64,000 bases of DNA, from contig CP017948.1 of NCBI GenBank assembly GCA_002838185.1, positions 1,612,001 to 1,676,000 on the forward strand, written 5' to 3'. Positions 25,002 through 34,954 of this stretch are shown here, one piece after another (the first letter of the stretch is position 1; every line of letters starts with the position of its first letter). The translations under genes and the position numbers were made by a program. The notes beneath the pieces are model-generated. The model ran no database searches. It was given only the letters and a program-made list of their open reading frames with translations, and had not been told where the DNA came from. Source of the DNA: Tenericutes bacterium MO-XQ. GTDB lineage: Bacteria; Bacillota_I; Bacilli_A; Acholeplasmatales; Acholeplasmataceae.

Positions 25002-25739
25002 TTATTTAGTAATATCTTTATTTTTGGGATCAAAAACTAATGTTGTCAAAACTTTATGTTCAAATATATCATCAGTTTCTATCATTTTAATGGCAGCCAT
25101 GAGTGGTACTGCAAAAAATACTTTTTCTTTATCATAGTCTAGTAAAGTTGTTACTCTTTGTAAGTATTTATGTGCAAGATTATATTGATCTAATCTTAAG
25201 TTCACATACGTGTTTGCGATATCTAATATTGGATTTGCAAGTTTAGCATGTATCCAGTCCATAATGTAATACTCATTTCTAAAAATAACGACATGAGATG
25301 GTTGATAATCGAAATGACATAGATAGTTTTCATATTCAATCGTATCTAAAACATCTTGAGCGATGTGTTTAATATCTCTACTTAATTGACTCATCTCAAT
25401 CCATCTTTTAAATACAATATGTGCATTTTCAAGTTCAAGAGCTTGATATTGATGCATTTCATGTTGGAGTTTTACAAAATCATCAATCAGTGATTCATCT
25501 ACGTTACGCATTAAATAAAACCCAAGATTTTGATGACTCAAAAACGGCATTTTAATTTCATGTGCATTAACTTTTTCTACTTCAGTAATATTCAAGTTTG
25601 TCTTGCGTAGTAAAATATCGTGTATATAAACTTCTTTATCTACCCATTCTTCTGGATAAAAATCGTCGTATGTTTTATACACAAAATCGTCTTCGATATA
25701 TACTTTTGCCATATGACCATGCTTTAGTATTGTTCTCAA
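25002..25739 (-). CDS. Aminoglycoside phosphotransferase-like (APH family) kinase
   Basis: The 245-residue protein has a kinase-like fold: G-rich entry (LKHGHMAKVYIEDDFVYKTYD), a Brenner-type catalytic loop CHFDYQPSHVV and metal-binding IMDWIHAKLANP. The usual H-x-D-x-x-x-x-N reads H-F-D-Y-Q-P-S-H, so the catalytic Asp is present but Asn is replaced by His. The start appears to be TTG at 25739, because the conserved glycine loop begins before the first ATG. Members act on antibiotics, choline, thiamine or homoserine; the substrate here is not known. Confidence 0.72.
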   Translation of the reverse strand: MRTILKHGHMAKVYIEDDFVYKTYDDFYPEEWVDKEVYIHDILLRKTNLNITEVEKVNAHEIKMPFLSHQNLGFYLMRNVDESLIDDFVKLQHEMHQYQALELENAHIVFKRWIEMSQLSRDIKHIAQDVLDTIEYENYLCHFDYQPSHVVIFRNEYYIMDWIHAKLANPILDIANTYVNLRLDQYNLAHKYLQRVTTLLDYDKEKVFFAVPLMAAIKMIETDDIFEHKVLTTLVFDPKNKDITK

Positions 25740-25767
25740 TATATCACTACCAAACTTTTTTTTATAA

Positions 25768-25793
25768 TAAAAAACAAGGACAAAATCCTTGTT
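25768..25793 (-). terminator. Terminator after the four-helix haem-type protein gene
   Basis: Minus strand AACAAGGA, loop and TCCTTGTT followed by T run, directly after the stop codon at 25797. Confidence 0.75.
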
Positions 25794-25796
25794 ACT

Positions 25797-26153
25797 TTAC
25801 GTAGTTGTATTTAAAATAATATGGATAATCATGAATACAAACGTGATAGGTCCCATAATACGATGAAGTATATAAAACTTCTTATTTTTAAGTTTATAAA
25901 ACATCATACCAAATGCACCGGTTAAAAGTAATGCAATCAAAGTTAAAAGACCCGTAAGTCTTAATGAATCGTTAATGATTGCAACCACAAAATGGATGAG
26001 TGCTAAAGATGCCGCAGTCATCCCAAAAATCTTATGTTTAGATGCGAGCCATAAGACTGGTTTAATTTTTACATATTTTTTTACTCCGTTAGTCATTGAT
26101 AGCACAAAAAAGATGACGATGCTTATACCGAGTATACTAAGTAAAAGATCCAT
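25797..26153 (-). CDS. Four-helix membrane protein with paired His-x13-His motifs
   Basis: The 118-residue protein spans the membrane four times. Two helices carry histidines exactly 14 positions apart: HKIFGMTAASLALIH and HRIMGPITFVFMIIH. This is the bis-haem spacing of ferric reductase and b-type cytochrome domains, so it may bind two haems and move electrons across the membrane. Start at MDLLLSILG is supported by GGTGGAGG seven bases before; a longer form lacks a site. It is related in size to cytochrome b561-like and DUF4405-type proteins. Confidence 0.65.
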   Translation of the reverse strand: MDLLLSILGISIVIFFVLSMTNGVKKYVKIKPVLWLASKHKIFGMTAASLALIHFVVAIINDSLRLTGLLTLIALLLTGAFGMMFYKLKNKKFYILHRIMGPITFVFMIIHIILNTTT

Positions 26154-26305
26154 GATTAACCTCCACCTTATGATTTGTATATATCTTATCATAATTTTTC
26201 TAAGATTATACTAAAATTCTTTGAGTTTTAATCAATTCTTAATAAAAAACTATGTTTTTTTTATGTTATAATGTGTATTGGTTGGTAAAACCAACGGAGG
26301 CTGCA

Positions 26306-26959
26306 ATGAATCAGAAGTTTATGAATAAATATATATTACGCTTTTTCTTATATCTTTTTGGTGTTTTTGTTCTTGGTTTTGGAATAAACATATTATTCAG
26401 ATCTACGCTTGGTGTAGGTGCATGGGATACAGTTAGTTATAACTTTAGTAAACTGATTGGTAGTACTTGGGGTTTAGCAGCTTTTATTGTTAATGTTACA
26501 GTACTATTGTTTGTATTATTTTATAAAAGAGATATCAAATATGCGGTTATATTAATTCCTATTATTAGTTTATCATTTGTCATAGATTTGTGGGATATTT
26601 TAATCCTAGGTAATTTAACAATCGATGCAGTTTGGCTGCAATATCTTTCATATGTCGGTGGAGCAGTTCTATTATCTTTAGGTTTAGCATTAATCATTGT
26701 CTCAAGATTTCCAGCTATGGTGTATGATGAATTAACTGTAATCTTAATGAAAGTATTAAAAGTCAAAAGATTTTTTACAATGCGTATTATGATTGAACTA
26801 TTTGCAATTTTTCTCGCAATTAGTATCGGTTTCTTAGCGACTATAGGCTTTGGTGCGGTTAATGTTGGTAGTTTTATTTTAGCGATTGCCATTGGTCCTA
26901 TGATTTCCGTGCATATAAAATGGTTGAATGCACTACTAAAAACAGAAAGTATTTCATAA
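26306..26959 (+). CDS. YczE/YitT-like integral membrane protein
   Basis: The 217-residue protein has five or six membrane helices and the family-like FGINILFRSTLGVGAWDTVSY, followed by YDELTVILMKVLKVKRF and FGAVNVGSFILAIAIGP, which resemble the YczE/YyaS/YitT group. No transport substrate is established for this group. GGAGG lies seven bases before the ATG, and a hairpin GTTGGT-AAA-ACCAAC (26281-26295) sits immediately upstream of it and could affect initiation. A TATAAT box is at about 26266. Confidence 0.75.
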   Translation: MNQKFMNKYILRFFLYLFGVFVLGFGINILFRSTLGVGAWDTVSYNFSKLIGSTWGLAAFIVNVTVLLFVLFYKRDIKYAVILIPIISLSFVIDLWDILILGNLTIDAVWLQYLSYVGGAVLLSLGLALIIVSRFPAMVYDELTVILMKVLKVKRFFTMRIMIELFAIFLAISIGFLATIGFGAVNVGSFILAIAIGPMISVHIKWLNALLKTESIS

Positions 26960-27021
26960 TCCCTTCATTTAAAAAATAATGGATTCATGATAAAATAGAG
27001 ATGTATTTAAGGAGGTATCGT

Positions 27022-27510
27022 ATGGAAAAGTTAAATTTTGATATTATTGAGCTAAAAGCTTATCGTACGATTGGCATGAAATGGGAAGGTGCTTGGAAAG
27101 AAATTACTGAATTAAAGGACATGATCAAAAAAATGAGTGAGCGTGTGAGCGAGCTTGAAACTGCAGTTAACCCAGAACATCAATTAGGTCTTTCATATCA
27201 CACGAAAAATGGTGGTTTTGTGCATTATTCTGTATATGAAGTTGCTGAATCACAAAAAATACCTGAGGGTATGATTGAATTTAGAGTTCCAGAATCTTTA
27301 TATGTCCATGTATCACACCCACAAAATCAATCGATTGGTCAAACATATCATGATATATTTGATTTTATTGATCATAGCGAGTACAAATTAAAGTTAGATC
27401 CGGATACAAAATATTACGACCCACTCCCAATTAAACATGAAGTTTACAGTAGTGGTAGAGATCTTAATAATCCGTATTTTGAAATTTTTATCCCCATTGA
27501 AAAAGCATAA
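27022..27510 (+). CDS. GyrI-like/AraC effector-binding domain protein
   Basis: The 162-residue protein matches the GyrI-like small-molecule-binding fold, with IIELKAYRTIGMKWEG at the first strand, YEVAES and PEGMIEFRVPESLYVHVSH in the middle and YFEIFIPIEK at the end. There is no DNA-binding domain, so it may bind a ligand or protein alone. A predicted helix at 32-52 is inserted after the first strand. TAAGGAGG precedes the ATG. Confidence 0.75.
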   Translation: MEKLNFDIIELKAYRTIGMKWEGAWKEITELKDMIKKMSERVSELETAVNPEHQLGLSYHTKNGGFVHYSVYEVAESQKIPEGMIEFRVPESLYVHVSHPQNQSIGQTYHDIFDFIDHSEYKLKLDPDTKYYDPLPIKHEVYSSGRDLNNPYFEIFIPIEKA

Positions 27511-27546
27511 AAAAAGCTATTTGGTAGATTCCAAATAGCTTTTTTA
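27511..27546. terminator. Bidirectional terminator
   Basis: AAAAAGCTATTTGG and CCAAATAGCTTTTT form a perfect 14-bp stem with a 6-base loop, serving the GyrI-like gene and, on the other strand, the 936-residue lipoprotein gene. Confidence 0.85.
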
Positions 27547-27558
27547 TTTATTTTACTT

Positions 27559-30369
27559 TTAAGTTAACATAGGTTCTTCTTCTGGTTGATTGCTACCGAA
27601 CATCATCAAGAAATCATAAATTCTTTCTTCATCTGCTAATGTTAAGTTATTTTCATCTAAAGCATAGATTGCTTCTATTTCATCAAACATCATGTTAAGT
27701 TGTGCTTTAACATCTATTTGCATTTGATCAATTTCTGCTTGAGTAGCACCAGTAAGTGCCCTGATTTCTGAGTATTCAATAATTGAATCAAAGAAGATAT
27801 CAACAGAACCCAAAATCATTGTTTGATTTGCAGCTGTCAATGTGTTGTTTAACACTTCTACTATCGCAATTCCAACACCTAAATCTGGAGAACTTAAGTT
27901 TTCATTTAAGATAAATGCATCTAAATCAATTAAATCTGCTTCATTTAATAAATCAGCTTTTAGATTGATGACATTTAGAATCAATGTATTAACAAATGGT
28001 TTAATATTATCGAATGTTGTTTCAAATGTGATATCAATTCCTTCAGCTTCTAAAGCTGTCTTAAGTGGAAGTCTTGCAGCATCTAATAAAACATCAATTT
28101 CTGCACTTGTAACATCTCCAAAGATTTCTGTATCAATCATATGGATATCATTAATGAGTTGTTCTAAATCAATCATCATTTGAACCATATCAGTGCCTTG
28201 ATTTTCATTTAATGCAATCACAGTCTTAATGATTCTAGCTTCTGTATCAATGACATATCTTAAAGCGCTATGTGCACTATCACCCAATAAATCACTTAAT
28301 GCTTTATATGTATCAAATTCAAGTTTAAGTTCATCTAACATACCTAAAATAATTAGTTTTTCATCTTCTGGCATGTAAGGGTCATTTTCAATTTGATAAA
28401 TGATATTTTCAATTGCTAAAACAAAGTAATATTCTTCATACGCTGGTGTAATCAATGCTTCTAAAGCAGCGATTTCAGTTGCATAATCTAAATTAAATTG
28501 ATCAATATAATCAATGACATATAGTGCAAAATCAATTAAGACAACAGGATTATTTTCGAAATCATAATAATCATACATTTCATCATATGCTTGATCAAGA
28601 ATATCCATACCACCAGTGATTAATGTTTCATCGATATCTCCAATAAAGTCTAAGAATAGATTTATTGATGCATGACTAATTTGACCGTTGATTTGTGCAT
28701 ATTGTAGGCCTGTGGTTACATCAGTATCAGTTAAGCCACCTGAGATAATTAACGCAGTTTCATATAGTAATTCAAAATCAGCTGCTGCTGGCAGTGCATT
28801 TTGAAGCATTAGTACCATTTCATCCTTAATGATTAGACCTTCTGTTAAGGTTAATGCATCTCCATTGATTGCACCATCAATTAAGTCGATAGAGTTTTGT
28901 GGGAATGTATTTTTAACAGTAATTAAGAATTCAAATACAACTTCTAATGATCCTTTGAATTGAACTTCTTCAGTTTCCATTAAAACTAACATTTCATTCA
29001 TCATTAAGTTATCTTGTGTATCTCTTTCAACTCTTTCTTCTGCATAATGTTTCCATTGAGCCTTATCATATAAATTAAATAGTGGTTGGAGTTCAGTATA
29101 CATGTTATTGATGAAAGCTTCACCATCTCCAGCTGTATCATTATACATTGCAGTCATGATCATTTGAAGATCCATCACATATTCTATTGTCATATCATCT
29201 TCAAAATAATAATATTCTGGATGAAAGTTATATCCATAAATCAATGATGATTGAATTTCTTCTACGATATAACGTAACTCATGAATTTCACCACTGAAAA
29301 ATGCATCTAACCCATCATATTCATCAACAGTTGCATAACTTTTCATCAAATTATATGCATCCATATATGCTTGTGAAGCTTTAATCGTGTTCATTTCAGT
29401 TTCATACATTGCTATTTCTTCGTTAGCATATGTAAGATTTAATGTGTTAGATCTAATATTAGCATCAAGCATGACAATTAAAAATTCATAAATCATTGCT
29501 GCTAAATCTTGGTGATCCATGTTATAGTCATCAAGTATTTCTAATTCTAATAAGAAATCATCAAGACCTGTCATCATTGGCATACCCATTACCATGGATT
29601 TTGCATCACCAAAGAACTGGATGGCTTGTGATTCTGTCATACCTAAAGCAATGGAAGTTTGAGCATAAGCTGCTGCCATTTCGCTTGCAGATAAATAATC
29701 ATAATATTCCCATTCATCTTCAAAATCTTCTTCTGTCATATCTGGTTCATACATTGGATTAATACCACCCAGAACAGTTGAATAAATTGTATCTTGTGAA
29801 ACATTTTCTTCAACAGTATATGACACTGAAGCTGAATTTTCTGATGTTAATGCATCTTTTTTAGCTACAACATAAACTGTATGTGTACCAACAGGAATAT
29901 TTTTGGTTGTTAAATCAAGTTGAGTTGTTGTTACACTGTAACTTAAAGATCCAACATGAACCACATAACTTGTAGCATCCGTAACTGCTGTCCATGAAAC
30001 AACACCAGCGTTAATTTGAACATTTGTTGGAGCATCTATAGTATCTACAGTGCCTTCAGTTACTTCATAGTTTAATACACTAGAAGGTATAGATACTTTA
30101 TCATCTTTAGCTGCAACAACTGATACAGCATAGGTACCAGTAGCTAATTCTAGAGTCGTTAAATCAAATGTTGTTGTTGTAACTTCGTATTCTGCTTCAT
30201 CAACAAATACAACATAGTGATCAGCATCTGTTACTGCATCCCAAGTTAATATACCGTCTGTGATATCTAAGTTTTGAGGTGCTTCTAAATCTAGATCTAC
30301 TTCTCTATTACACGCAGCTAAGCCAAATAAGAATGTGAAAAGTACAATAAATAATAAAATTTTCTTCAT
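27559..30369 (-). CDS. Large surface lipoprotein with two fibronectin-III-like domains
   Basis: The 936-residue protein has a lipobox GLAAC (Cys20). Two tandem FnIII-like modules follow (about 33-106 and 113-186), each with a P-x-N-x-x-I-x-x-G-x-x-x-W-x-A-V-T-D-A core and the Tyr strand (DHYVVFVDEAEY, TSYVVHVGSLSY). The remaining 740 residues are acidic, Met/Leu/Ile-rich and strongly helical, without a recognised domain. It would be anchored outside. AAGGAGG precedes the ATG. It follows the FtsX-type exporter pair but has its own promoter. Confidence 0.75.
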   Translation of the reverse strand: MKKILLFIVLFTFLFGLAACNREVDLDLEAPQNLDITDGILTWDAVTDADHYVVFVDEAEYEVTTTTFDLTTLELATGTYAVSVVAAKDDKVSIPSSVLNYEVTEGTVDTIDAPTNVQINAGVVSWTAVTDATSYVVHVGSLSYSVTTTQLDLTTKNIPVGTHTVYVVAKKDALTSENSASVSYTVEENVSQDTIYSTVLGGINPMYEPDMTEEDFEDEWEYYDYLSASEMAAAYAQTSIALGMTESQAIQFFGDAKSMVMGMPMMTGLDDFLLELEILDDYNMDHQDLAAMIYEFLIVMLDANIRSNTLNLTYANEEIAMYETEMNTIKASQAYMDAYNLMKSYATVDEYDGLDAFFSGEIHELRYIVEEIQSSLIYGYNFHPEYYYFEDDMTIEYVMDLQMIMTAMYNDTAGDGEAFINNMYTELQPLFNLYDKAQWKHYAEERVERDTQDNLMMNEMLVLMETEEVQFKGSLEVVFEFLITVKNTFPQNSIDLIDGAINGDALTLTEGLIIKDEMVLMLQNALPAAADFELLYETALIISGGLTDTDVTTGLQYAQINGQISHASINLFLDFIGDIDETLITGGMDILDQAYDEMYDYYDFENNPVVLIDFALYVIDYIDQFNLDYATEIAALEALITPAYEEYYFVLAIENIIYQIENDPYMPEDEKLIILGMLDELKLEFDTYKALSDLLGDSAHSALRYVIDTEARIIKTVIALNENQGTDMVQMMIDLEQLINDIHMIDTEIFGDVTSAEIDVLLDAARLPLKTALEAEGIDITFETTFDNIKPFVNTLILNVINLKADLLNEADLIDLDAFILNENLSSPDLGVGIAIVEVLNNTLTAANQTMILGSVDIFFDSIIEYSEIRALTGATQAEIDQMQIDVKAQLNMMFDEIEAIYALDENNLTLADEERIYDFLMMFGSNQPEEEPMLT

Positions 30370-30434
30370 AATATCCTCCTTATTGAATATAGATGAATAA
30401 ATATTTCAAAAATGTTTCTTGCCTGTTTACCCTC

Positions 30435-30463
30435 ATTATATTACTTACTCAGTAAAATATCAA
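30435..30463 (-). promoter_or_regulatory. Promoter of the 936-residue lipoprotein gene
   Basis: -35 TTGATA (30458-30463), a 17-base spacer and -10 TATAAT (30435-30440) on the minus strand. Confidence 0.75.
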
Positions 30464-30478
30464 TTGTTTAGACTATCT

Positions 30479-33001
30479 TTACATCTGATTAAGTTTTAAA
30501 ACTTTTGTTGCATCAATATCTTTAATCTTTTCTATATAAAACCATTGATTAAGAGTAAAAGTGATTGCTATGATAAGTCCACCTAACCATAGTGGTTTTA
30601 TAGAAAAACGAATCGGTTCATACTCACCAAATAAGATTGCTAAATCTGCCATTTCTAGTGAGATTAAGCTATAACCAATCATACTAATTATTGCTAAAGA
30701 TAAGAAGATATAGATGAATAACTTAATCAGTGATTTTCTCATTTGCTTATGATTTAATCCTAATATGATCATTCGTGCATAAACTTCTTTCATATCATGA
30801 TATAACAACACAGAGTGGTTCATGAGTGCAACGACAAAACATAAGATGATCATTGCTAATATGAAAGTGATATAGTTTGTAACTTGTATCATTTCAAAAA
30901 TTAAAGGTGCTAGTTTTTCATCCACATCAATCACTTGAATAAGATCTTGGTGATATTGGTCAAGTAAATCATCTTTTAGCAGTACTTTGTTTTCTTTTGC
31001 ATTCACTAAGAAAATATTAAAGATTTCATCTGATTCATAAACATGATGCATATTCGTAAAAGCTAAATCACCTAATTGTTTTTCGAAAAATCCTGCAATC
31101 TCAAAGGTTTGTTCCTTATATTTACCATCGACATAGATTTCTATGGTATCACCAATTTTATAATCATATAAGAACATGTATCTATCCGGTAAAACAATGT
31201 ATAATTTGGTTACTCTATTTAATGCACTTAAAGCTTCAGATTCAATATTGGTTTTGAAATAAGCTGATATGTCATTTGGATCCATAGAGATAAGTTCACG
31301 AATCGACTGATTCTCATTTATGGTTCTTACTTGTTGAAATAATCCTGCTTTAGTGATGTCTTTAACTTCATCCATCGCTTTTATATCTATATATTTATCA
31401 TCATAATTTTTGGTGATATTGATGACCATTAAATCTATCTGATATGTCTCTTGATAAGCATCTTTTCGATCAAGCATATATGTGTTTGCAAAAACTAATA
31501 ATAATATGGTTAAAAAGGCAATAAGTACTAAATGCAAGTACTGTTTAAACGTACGTTTTGTTAACATAGCTTTTAGATGATAGTAAGTTGTTTGTTCTTG
31601 ATGTTTTTGATACCAATATTTCTTTATTCCATAGAAAATGAAATCTATAGCATAAATGAGCAGATAAATAATGACCACGAGTATAAATATGACTTGATAA
31701 CCTTTGAATAATGGTCTAATATTGGTAAATGATAAAACTAAATAAATGATTATGAGTAAAACCAAAGTCCCTATTTTTACACTTATAGAAACATCATTAT
31801 CTAAGTCTAGTTGATTTAGACTTCTTATCTCTGATGTTTGGTAAAACTTTTTAAAATAAAAATAAACGACTACACCTAATAAAATGAGTGCTAAACTAGC
31901 TGCATATATGATATGTATTTGCTGAATCTGATAGACTAAATGAGATGATAGATAGTTTAGTCCAATATAGATAATTTGCTGTGATAAGAAAACTGCAATT
32001 AAAAATGATAAGATAAAAAATATAAGCATCTCGATTGTCACTATAGCAACAGAAAATCGTTTTTTACCGCCTAAAATATGAATAGTCGCATATAATTGCT
32101 TTTTTTCATGAAAATACACTTCTAAAGTCGTTTTTAATACAAAAATAATCGCGAAAAGCGAAATTGATATAATCATAAAAAATGCTGTGATATTTCTTTG
32201 GATGAATTGATGGATTGCTTCATCATCAATCGTTAGCTCAAACGTTAGTAAACGATAAGGCTCTTTAGATTGAATCAGTAAACTCACCTCATCAATGTCA
32301 TAACTATCTTTGATATCCAAATAAACTCTGTTATATATATTGGTTAATAACGCTGGATTTAGACTTTCTAACGAAGGACTAAGTGCACTTAGGAAAAAGG
32401 GTAATCCTTCTGATTTATCAATAAAGATTTGTTCTCCACTAAAAAGCATGTCATCTTTAACGATATCTACAACAACAAAAGTTTTTTGTTCTCCACTAAT
32501 ATCAATATATACTTGATCATTCATCTTTAAATCCATAGATAATGCTAAACTTTCAGTGATAATCATTTCATCATCTAAAAGTTCAGAAGGATAAGACACA
32601 TGCTCATTGATGTTTTTTAACATCTCAAGGTTTGATGCTTTCACATGTACATGAGTTTTGATGTCCTCATTTTTTTGTAATAAAACATCAAACTCAAAAA
32701 ACATCGCTTTTTTATGGATAGCATCTTGAATGTTTTCATCGGAATTAAAACTCGAAACTGAGAAAAAACGCGTTTGTCCAAGTGGAGATATGCTCATGAT
32801 TAAATCATAATCTTCATAGGTTTTTTCAAGTTTTCCATAATAATAAGATGTAAAGAAATCTCTCATCGAAAAAGCTAAGATGAGAGACACAAAAACGCCT
32901 AAAAAACCAATCAACATCAAGATTGATTTTAGCGGTGAACTTATGATATTTTTTAATATAAAACGAAGAAAAAAATTCAGTCTATTTAGACTTTTTTTCA
33001 T
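30479..33001 (-). CDS. FtsX-like ABC permease
   Basis: The 840-residue protein has an N-terminal helix (FFLRFILKNIISSPLKSIL), a MacB-like extracellular domain, an FtsX helix set near 270-390, a second helix pair and extracellular domain (about 400-690), and a final FtsX set (about 690-830). This duplicated layout is typical of MacB/YknZ/BceB-like exporters of lipoproteins, peptides or antibiotics. The start at MKKSLNRLN has AGGTGG upstream and lies within the end of the ATPase gene, so the two are coupled. The substrate is unknown. Confidence 0.83.
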   Translation of the reverse strand: MKKSLNRLNFFLRFILKNIISSPLKSILMLIGFLGVFVSLILAFSMRDFFTSYYYGKLEKTYEDYDLIMSISPLGQTRFFSVSSFNSDENIQDAIHKKAMFFEFDVLLQKNEDIKTHVHVKASNLEMLKNINEHVSYPSELLDDEMIITESLALSMDLKMNDQVYIDISGEQKTFVVVDIVKDDMLFSGEQIFIDKSEGLPFFLSALSPSLESLNPALLTNIYNRVYLDIKDSYDIDEVSLLIQSKEPYRLLTFELTIDDEAIHQFIQRNITAFFMIISISLFAIIFVLKTTLEVYFHEKKQLYATIHILGGKKRFSVAIVTIEMLIFFILSFLIAVFLSQQIIYIGLNYLSSHLVYQIQQIHIIYAASLALILLGVVVYFYFKKFYQTSEIRSLNQLDLDNDVSISVKIGTLVLLIIIYLVLSFTNIRPLFKGYQVIFILVVIIYLLIYAIDFIFYGIKKYWYQKHQEQTTYYHLKAMLTKRTFKQYLHLVLIAFLTILLLVFANTYMLDRKDAYQETYQIDLMVINITKNYDDKYIDIKAMDEVKDITKAGLFQQVRTINENQSIRELISMDPNDISAYFKTNIESEALSALNRVTKLYIVLPDRYMFLYDYKIGDTIEIYVDGKYKEQTFEIAGFFEKQLGDLAFTNMHHVYESDEIFNIFLVNAKENKVLLKDDLLDQYHQDLIQVIDVDEKLAPLIFEMIQVTNYITFILAMIILCFVVALMNHSVLLYHDMKEVYARMIILGLNHKQMRKSLIKLFIYIFLSLAIISMIGYSLISLEMADLAILFGEYEPIRFSIKPLWLGGLIIAITFTLNQWFYIEKIKDIDATKVLKLNQM

Positions 33002-33662
33002 CTTTGACCACCTGTCCATCAATCATATGAATTGTTCGTGTTCCATAAGATGTTAGATCTAAATTATGCGTAACCATCAATATGGTTTTATGATACGTTT
33101 GATTTAACTTTTTAAATAGTTCCATGATCTTTTTACCATTTTCTATATCTAGATTACCTGTAGGTTCATCAGCAAAGATAATTTTTGGGTCATTAATTAA
33201 ACATCTCGCGATTGCAACTCTTTGTTGCATACCTCCTGATAGTTCAGATGGATAATGGTTTATATATGCTTTCATATCCACTAAATCTAATAATTCTAGG
33301 ATTTCTTCTTTGGTTTTATGTTTCCCAATGACTGAAGCTAACATCATATTTTCATAAACTGTTAAATTTGGGATTAAGTTATAAAACTGAAAAACAAATC
33401 CGATATCCAAGGATCTTAATTTTGCTTTTTCTGCTTCTGTGTAATCTTTTAATAGACGATCAAACATAAAAATATCGCCATCGTCATAGGGTTCAAGTCC
33501 ACTTAATACGTATAGTAATGTGGTTTTCCCTGATCCTGAAGGTCCAACTATAGATATAAATTCTTGATTGTTAATGTCTAAATCAAGCCCTCTTAATACT
33601 TCTGTTTCGATTTTATTGTGTCGATAAATTTTCTTAAGCTTTTGCGTTTTAATTAAGACCAT
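32982..33662 (-). CDS. MacB/LolD-type ABC ATPase
   Basis: The 226-residue ATPase has Walker A GPSGSGKTT (39-47), Q-loop FVFQFYNLIPNLTVYEN, signature LSGGMQQR, Walker B IIFADEPTGNLD and switch His in VTHNLDL. DEPTGNLD and the Q-loop wording are typical of MacB/LolD/FtsE-like exporters. It overlaps the FtsX permease gene by 20 bases and must be its partner. Confidence 0.93.
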   Translation of the reverse strand: MVLIKTQKLKKIYRHNKIETEVLRGLDLDINNQEFISIVGPSGSGKTTLLYVLSGLEPYDDGDIFMFDRLLKDYTEAEKAKLRSLDIGFVFQFYNLIPNLTVYENMMLASVIGKHKTKEEILELLDLVDMKAYINHYPSELSGGMQQRVAIARCLINDPKIIFADEPTGNLDIENGKKIMELFKKLNQTYHKTILMVTHNLDLTSYGTRTIHMIDGQVVKDEKKSK

Positions 33663-33758
33663 AGATATCCCTGATTTCTTTGGATTTTGTTTAGTTTAAT
33701 ACTATCATATTCGGTGTTTTTTTTAAATGGTAACATACCTTTTTCTTATGAGAACTGC

Positions 33759-33764
33759 TATAAT
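33759..33764 (+). promoter_or_regulatory. Extended -10 box before galK
   Basis: TGCTATAAT is an extended -10 (TG one base before TATAAT) about 30 bases before galK. The -35 region is weak. Confidence 0.5.
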
Positions 33765-33796
33765 TAAAATATATATAACCCGAGGAGGATACATTC

Positions 33797-34954
33797 ATGA
33801 ACTTGCAAAATGATTTTATCAACACATTTCATCAAAAACCTGATGCTTTTTATTTTTCTCCTGGACGTATCAATTTGATTGGTGAACACATTGATTATAA
33901 TGGTGGATTAGTTCTTCCTGCAGCAATTTCACTTGGAACTTATGGTGTTATACGGATGCGAGATGATCAATTAATTAGAGTTTTTTCTACCAATTTTAAC
34001 GATTTAGGCATCATTGAAATTTCACTTCATGATTTAGCTTATAAAGAGAATGACAACTATGCAAACTATATCAAAGGTGTATTTGATTTATTCATCAAAA
34101 AACATCATAAAATCAACCGTGGTATGGATATTTATATTCATGGAACTTTGCCACCACAATCTGGATTATCATCTTCAGCATCTCTACTTGTACTCATGGT
34201 TTATATATTATCAGATGTTTATCATCTTGATTTATCAAAAACAGATATAGCCCTTTATGCAAAAGATGTAGAAAATCATTACATGCATATGCATTGTGGC
34301 ATCATGGATCAACTCATCATCGCAAAAGGCATCAATCATAAAGCTTTACTGATGCATACATCAACCTTAGAAACAACACCAATCCACGCTTTTATTGATG
34401 GCTATACATGGGTGATTATGAATTCTCACTATGAAAGAAAAACTACTGAATCAAAATATAATGAACGCGTTAAAGAATGTCAAGACGCTTTAAATATCAT
34501 AAAAAAAGAAAAAAATATTTCTGAGTTATGTGAGTTATCGATAAGTGATTATAACGATATTAAACATCATTTAAACGAAGTATTAAGAAAAAGAGTAAAA
34601 CATGTCGTCACAGAGCAAAATCGAGTTTTAAAAAGCATTGAAGTTCTAAAAAATCAAGAAGCAATCCCTATGGGCGAACTATTAAACGCATCCCATTCAT
34701 CTTTAAAAAATGATTACGAAGTCACTGGCTTTCATTTGGATATGCTCGTAGAAGGTGCACTCCTTGCAGGTGCCATTGGTGCACGTGTTACTGGTGCGGG
34801 TTTTGGTGGTTGTGCTATAGCGCTTGTTAAAAACAATCTTCTTGATCAATTTGATCAAATTGTAGATCAGTACTATTATCAAAAAACTAATCTTCATGCG
34901 TCTTTCTATCCAGTTGAATTTGTTGATGGTGTTAAAAAAATCGAGGTGGCTTAA
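33797..34954 (+). CDS. galK: Galactokinase
   Basis: The 385-residue GHMP kinase phosphorylates galactose at C1 with ATP. The galactokinase signature GRINLIGEHIDYNGG is at 23-37, the phosphate-binding motif LPPQSGLSSSASL at about 117 and the C-terminal GARVTGAGFGGC at about 333. AGGAGG precedes the ATG. Its stop overlaps the galT start (TAATG), so the Leloir enzymes are made together. No galE or mutarotase is in the window. Confidence 0.96.
   Translation: MNLQNDFINTFHQKPDAFYFSPGRINLIGEHIDYNGGLVLPAAISLGTYGVIRMRDDQLIRVFSTNFNDLGIIEISLHDLAYKENDNYANYIKGVFDLFIKKHHKINRGMDIYIHGTLPPQSGLSSSASLLVLMVYILSDVYHLDLSKTDIALYAKDVENHYMHMHCGIMDQLIIAKGINHKALLMHTSTLETTPIHAFIDGYTWVIMNSHYERKTTESKYNERVKECQDALNIIKKEKNISELCELSISDYNDIKHHLNEVLRKRVKHVVTEQNRVLKSIEVLKNQEAIPMGELLNASHSSLKNDYEVTGFHLDMLVEGALLAGAIGARVTGAGFGGCAIALVKNNLLDQFDQIVDQYYYQKTNLHASFYPVEFVDGVKKIEVA

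Noticed and set aside
26521..26892. 123-codon minus-strand frame opposite the YczE-like gene
   Set aside because: Shadow of the membrane protein's codon pattern; the plus frame has a proper start and family match.
27842..28183. 113-codon plus-strand frame inside the large lipoprotein gene
   Set aside because: Antisense low-complexity shadow with no ribosome site.
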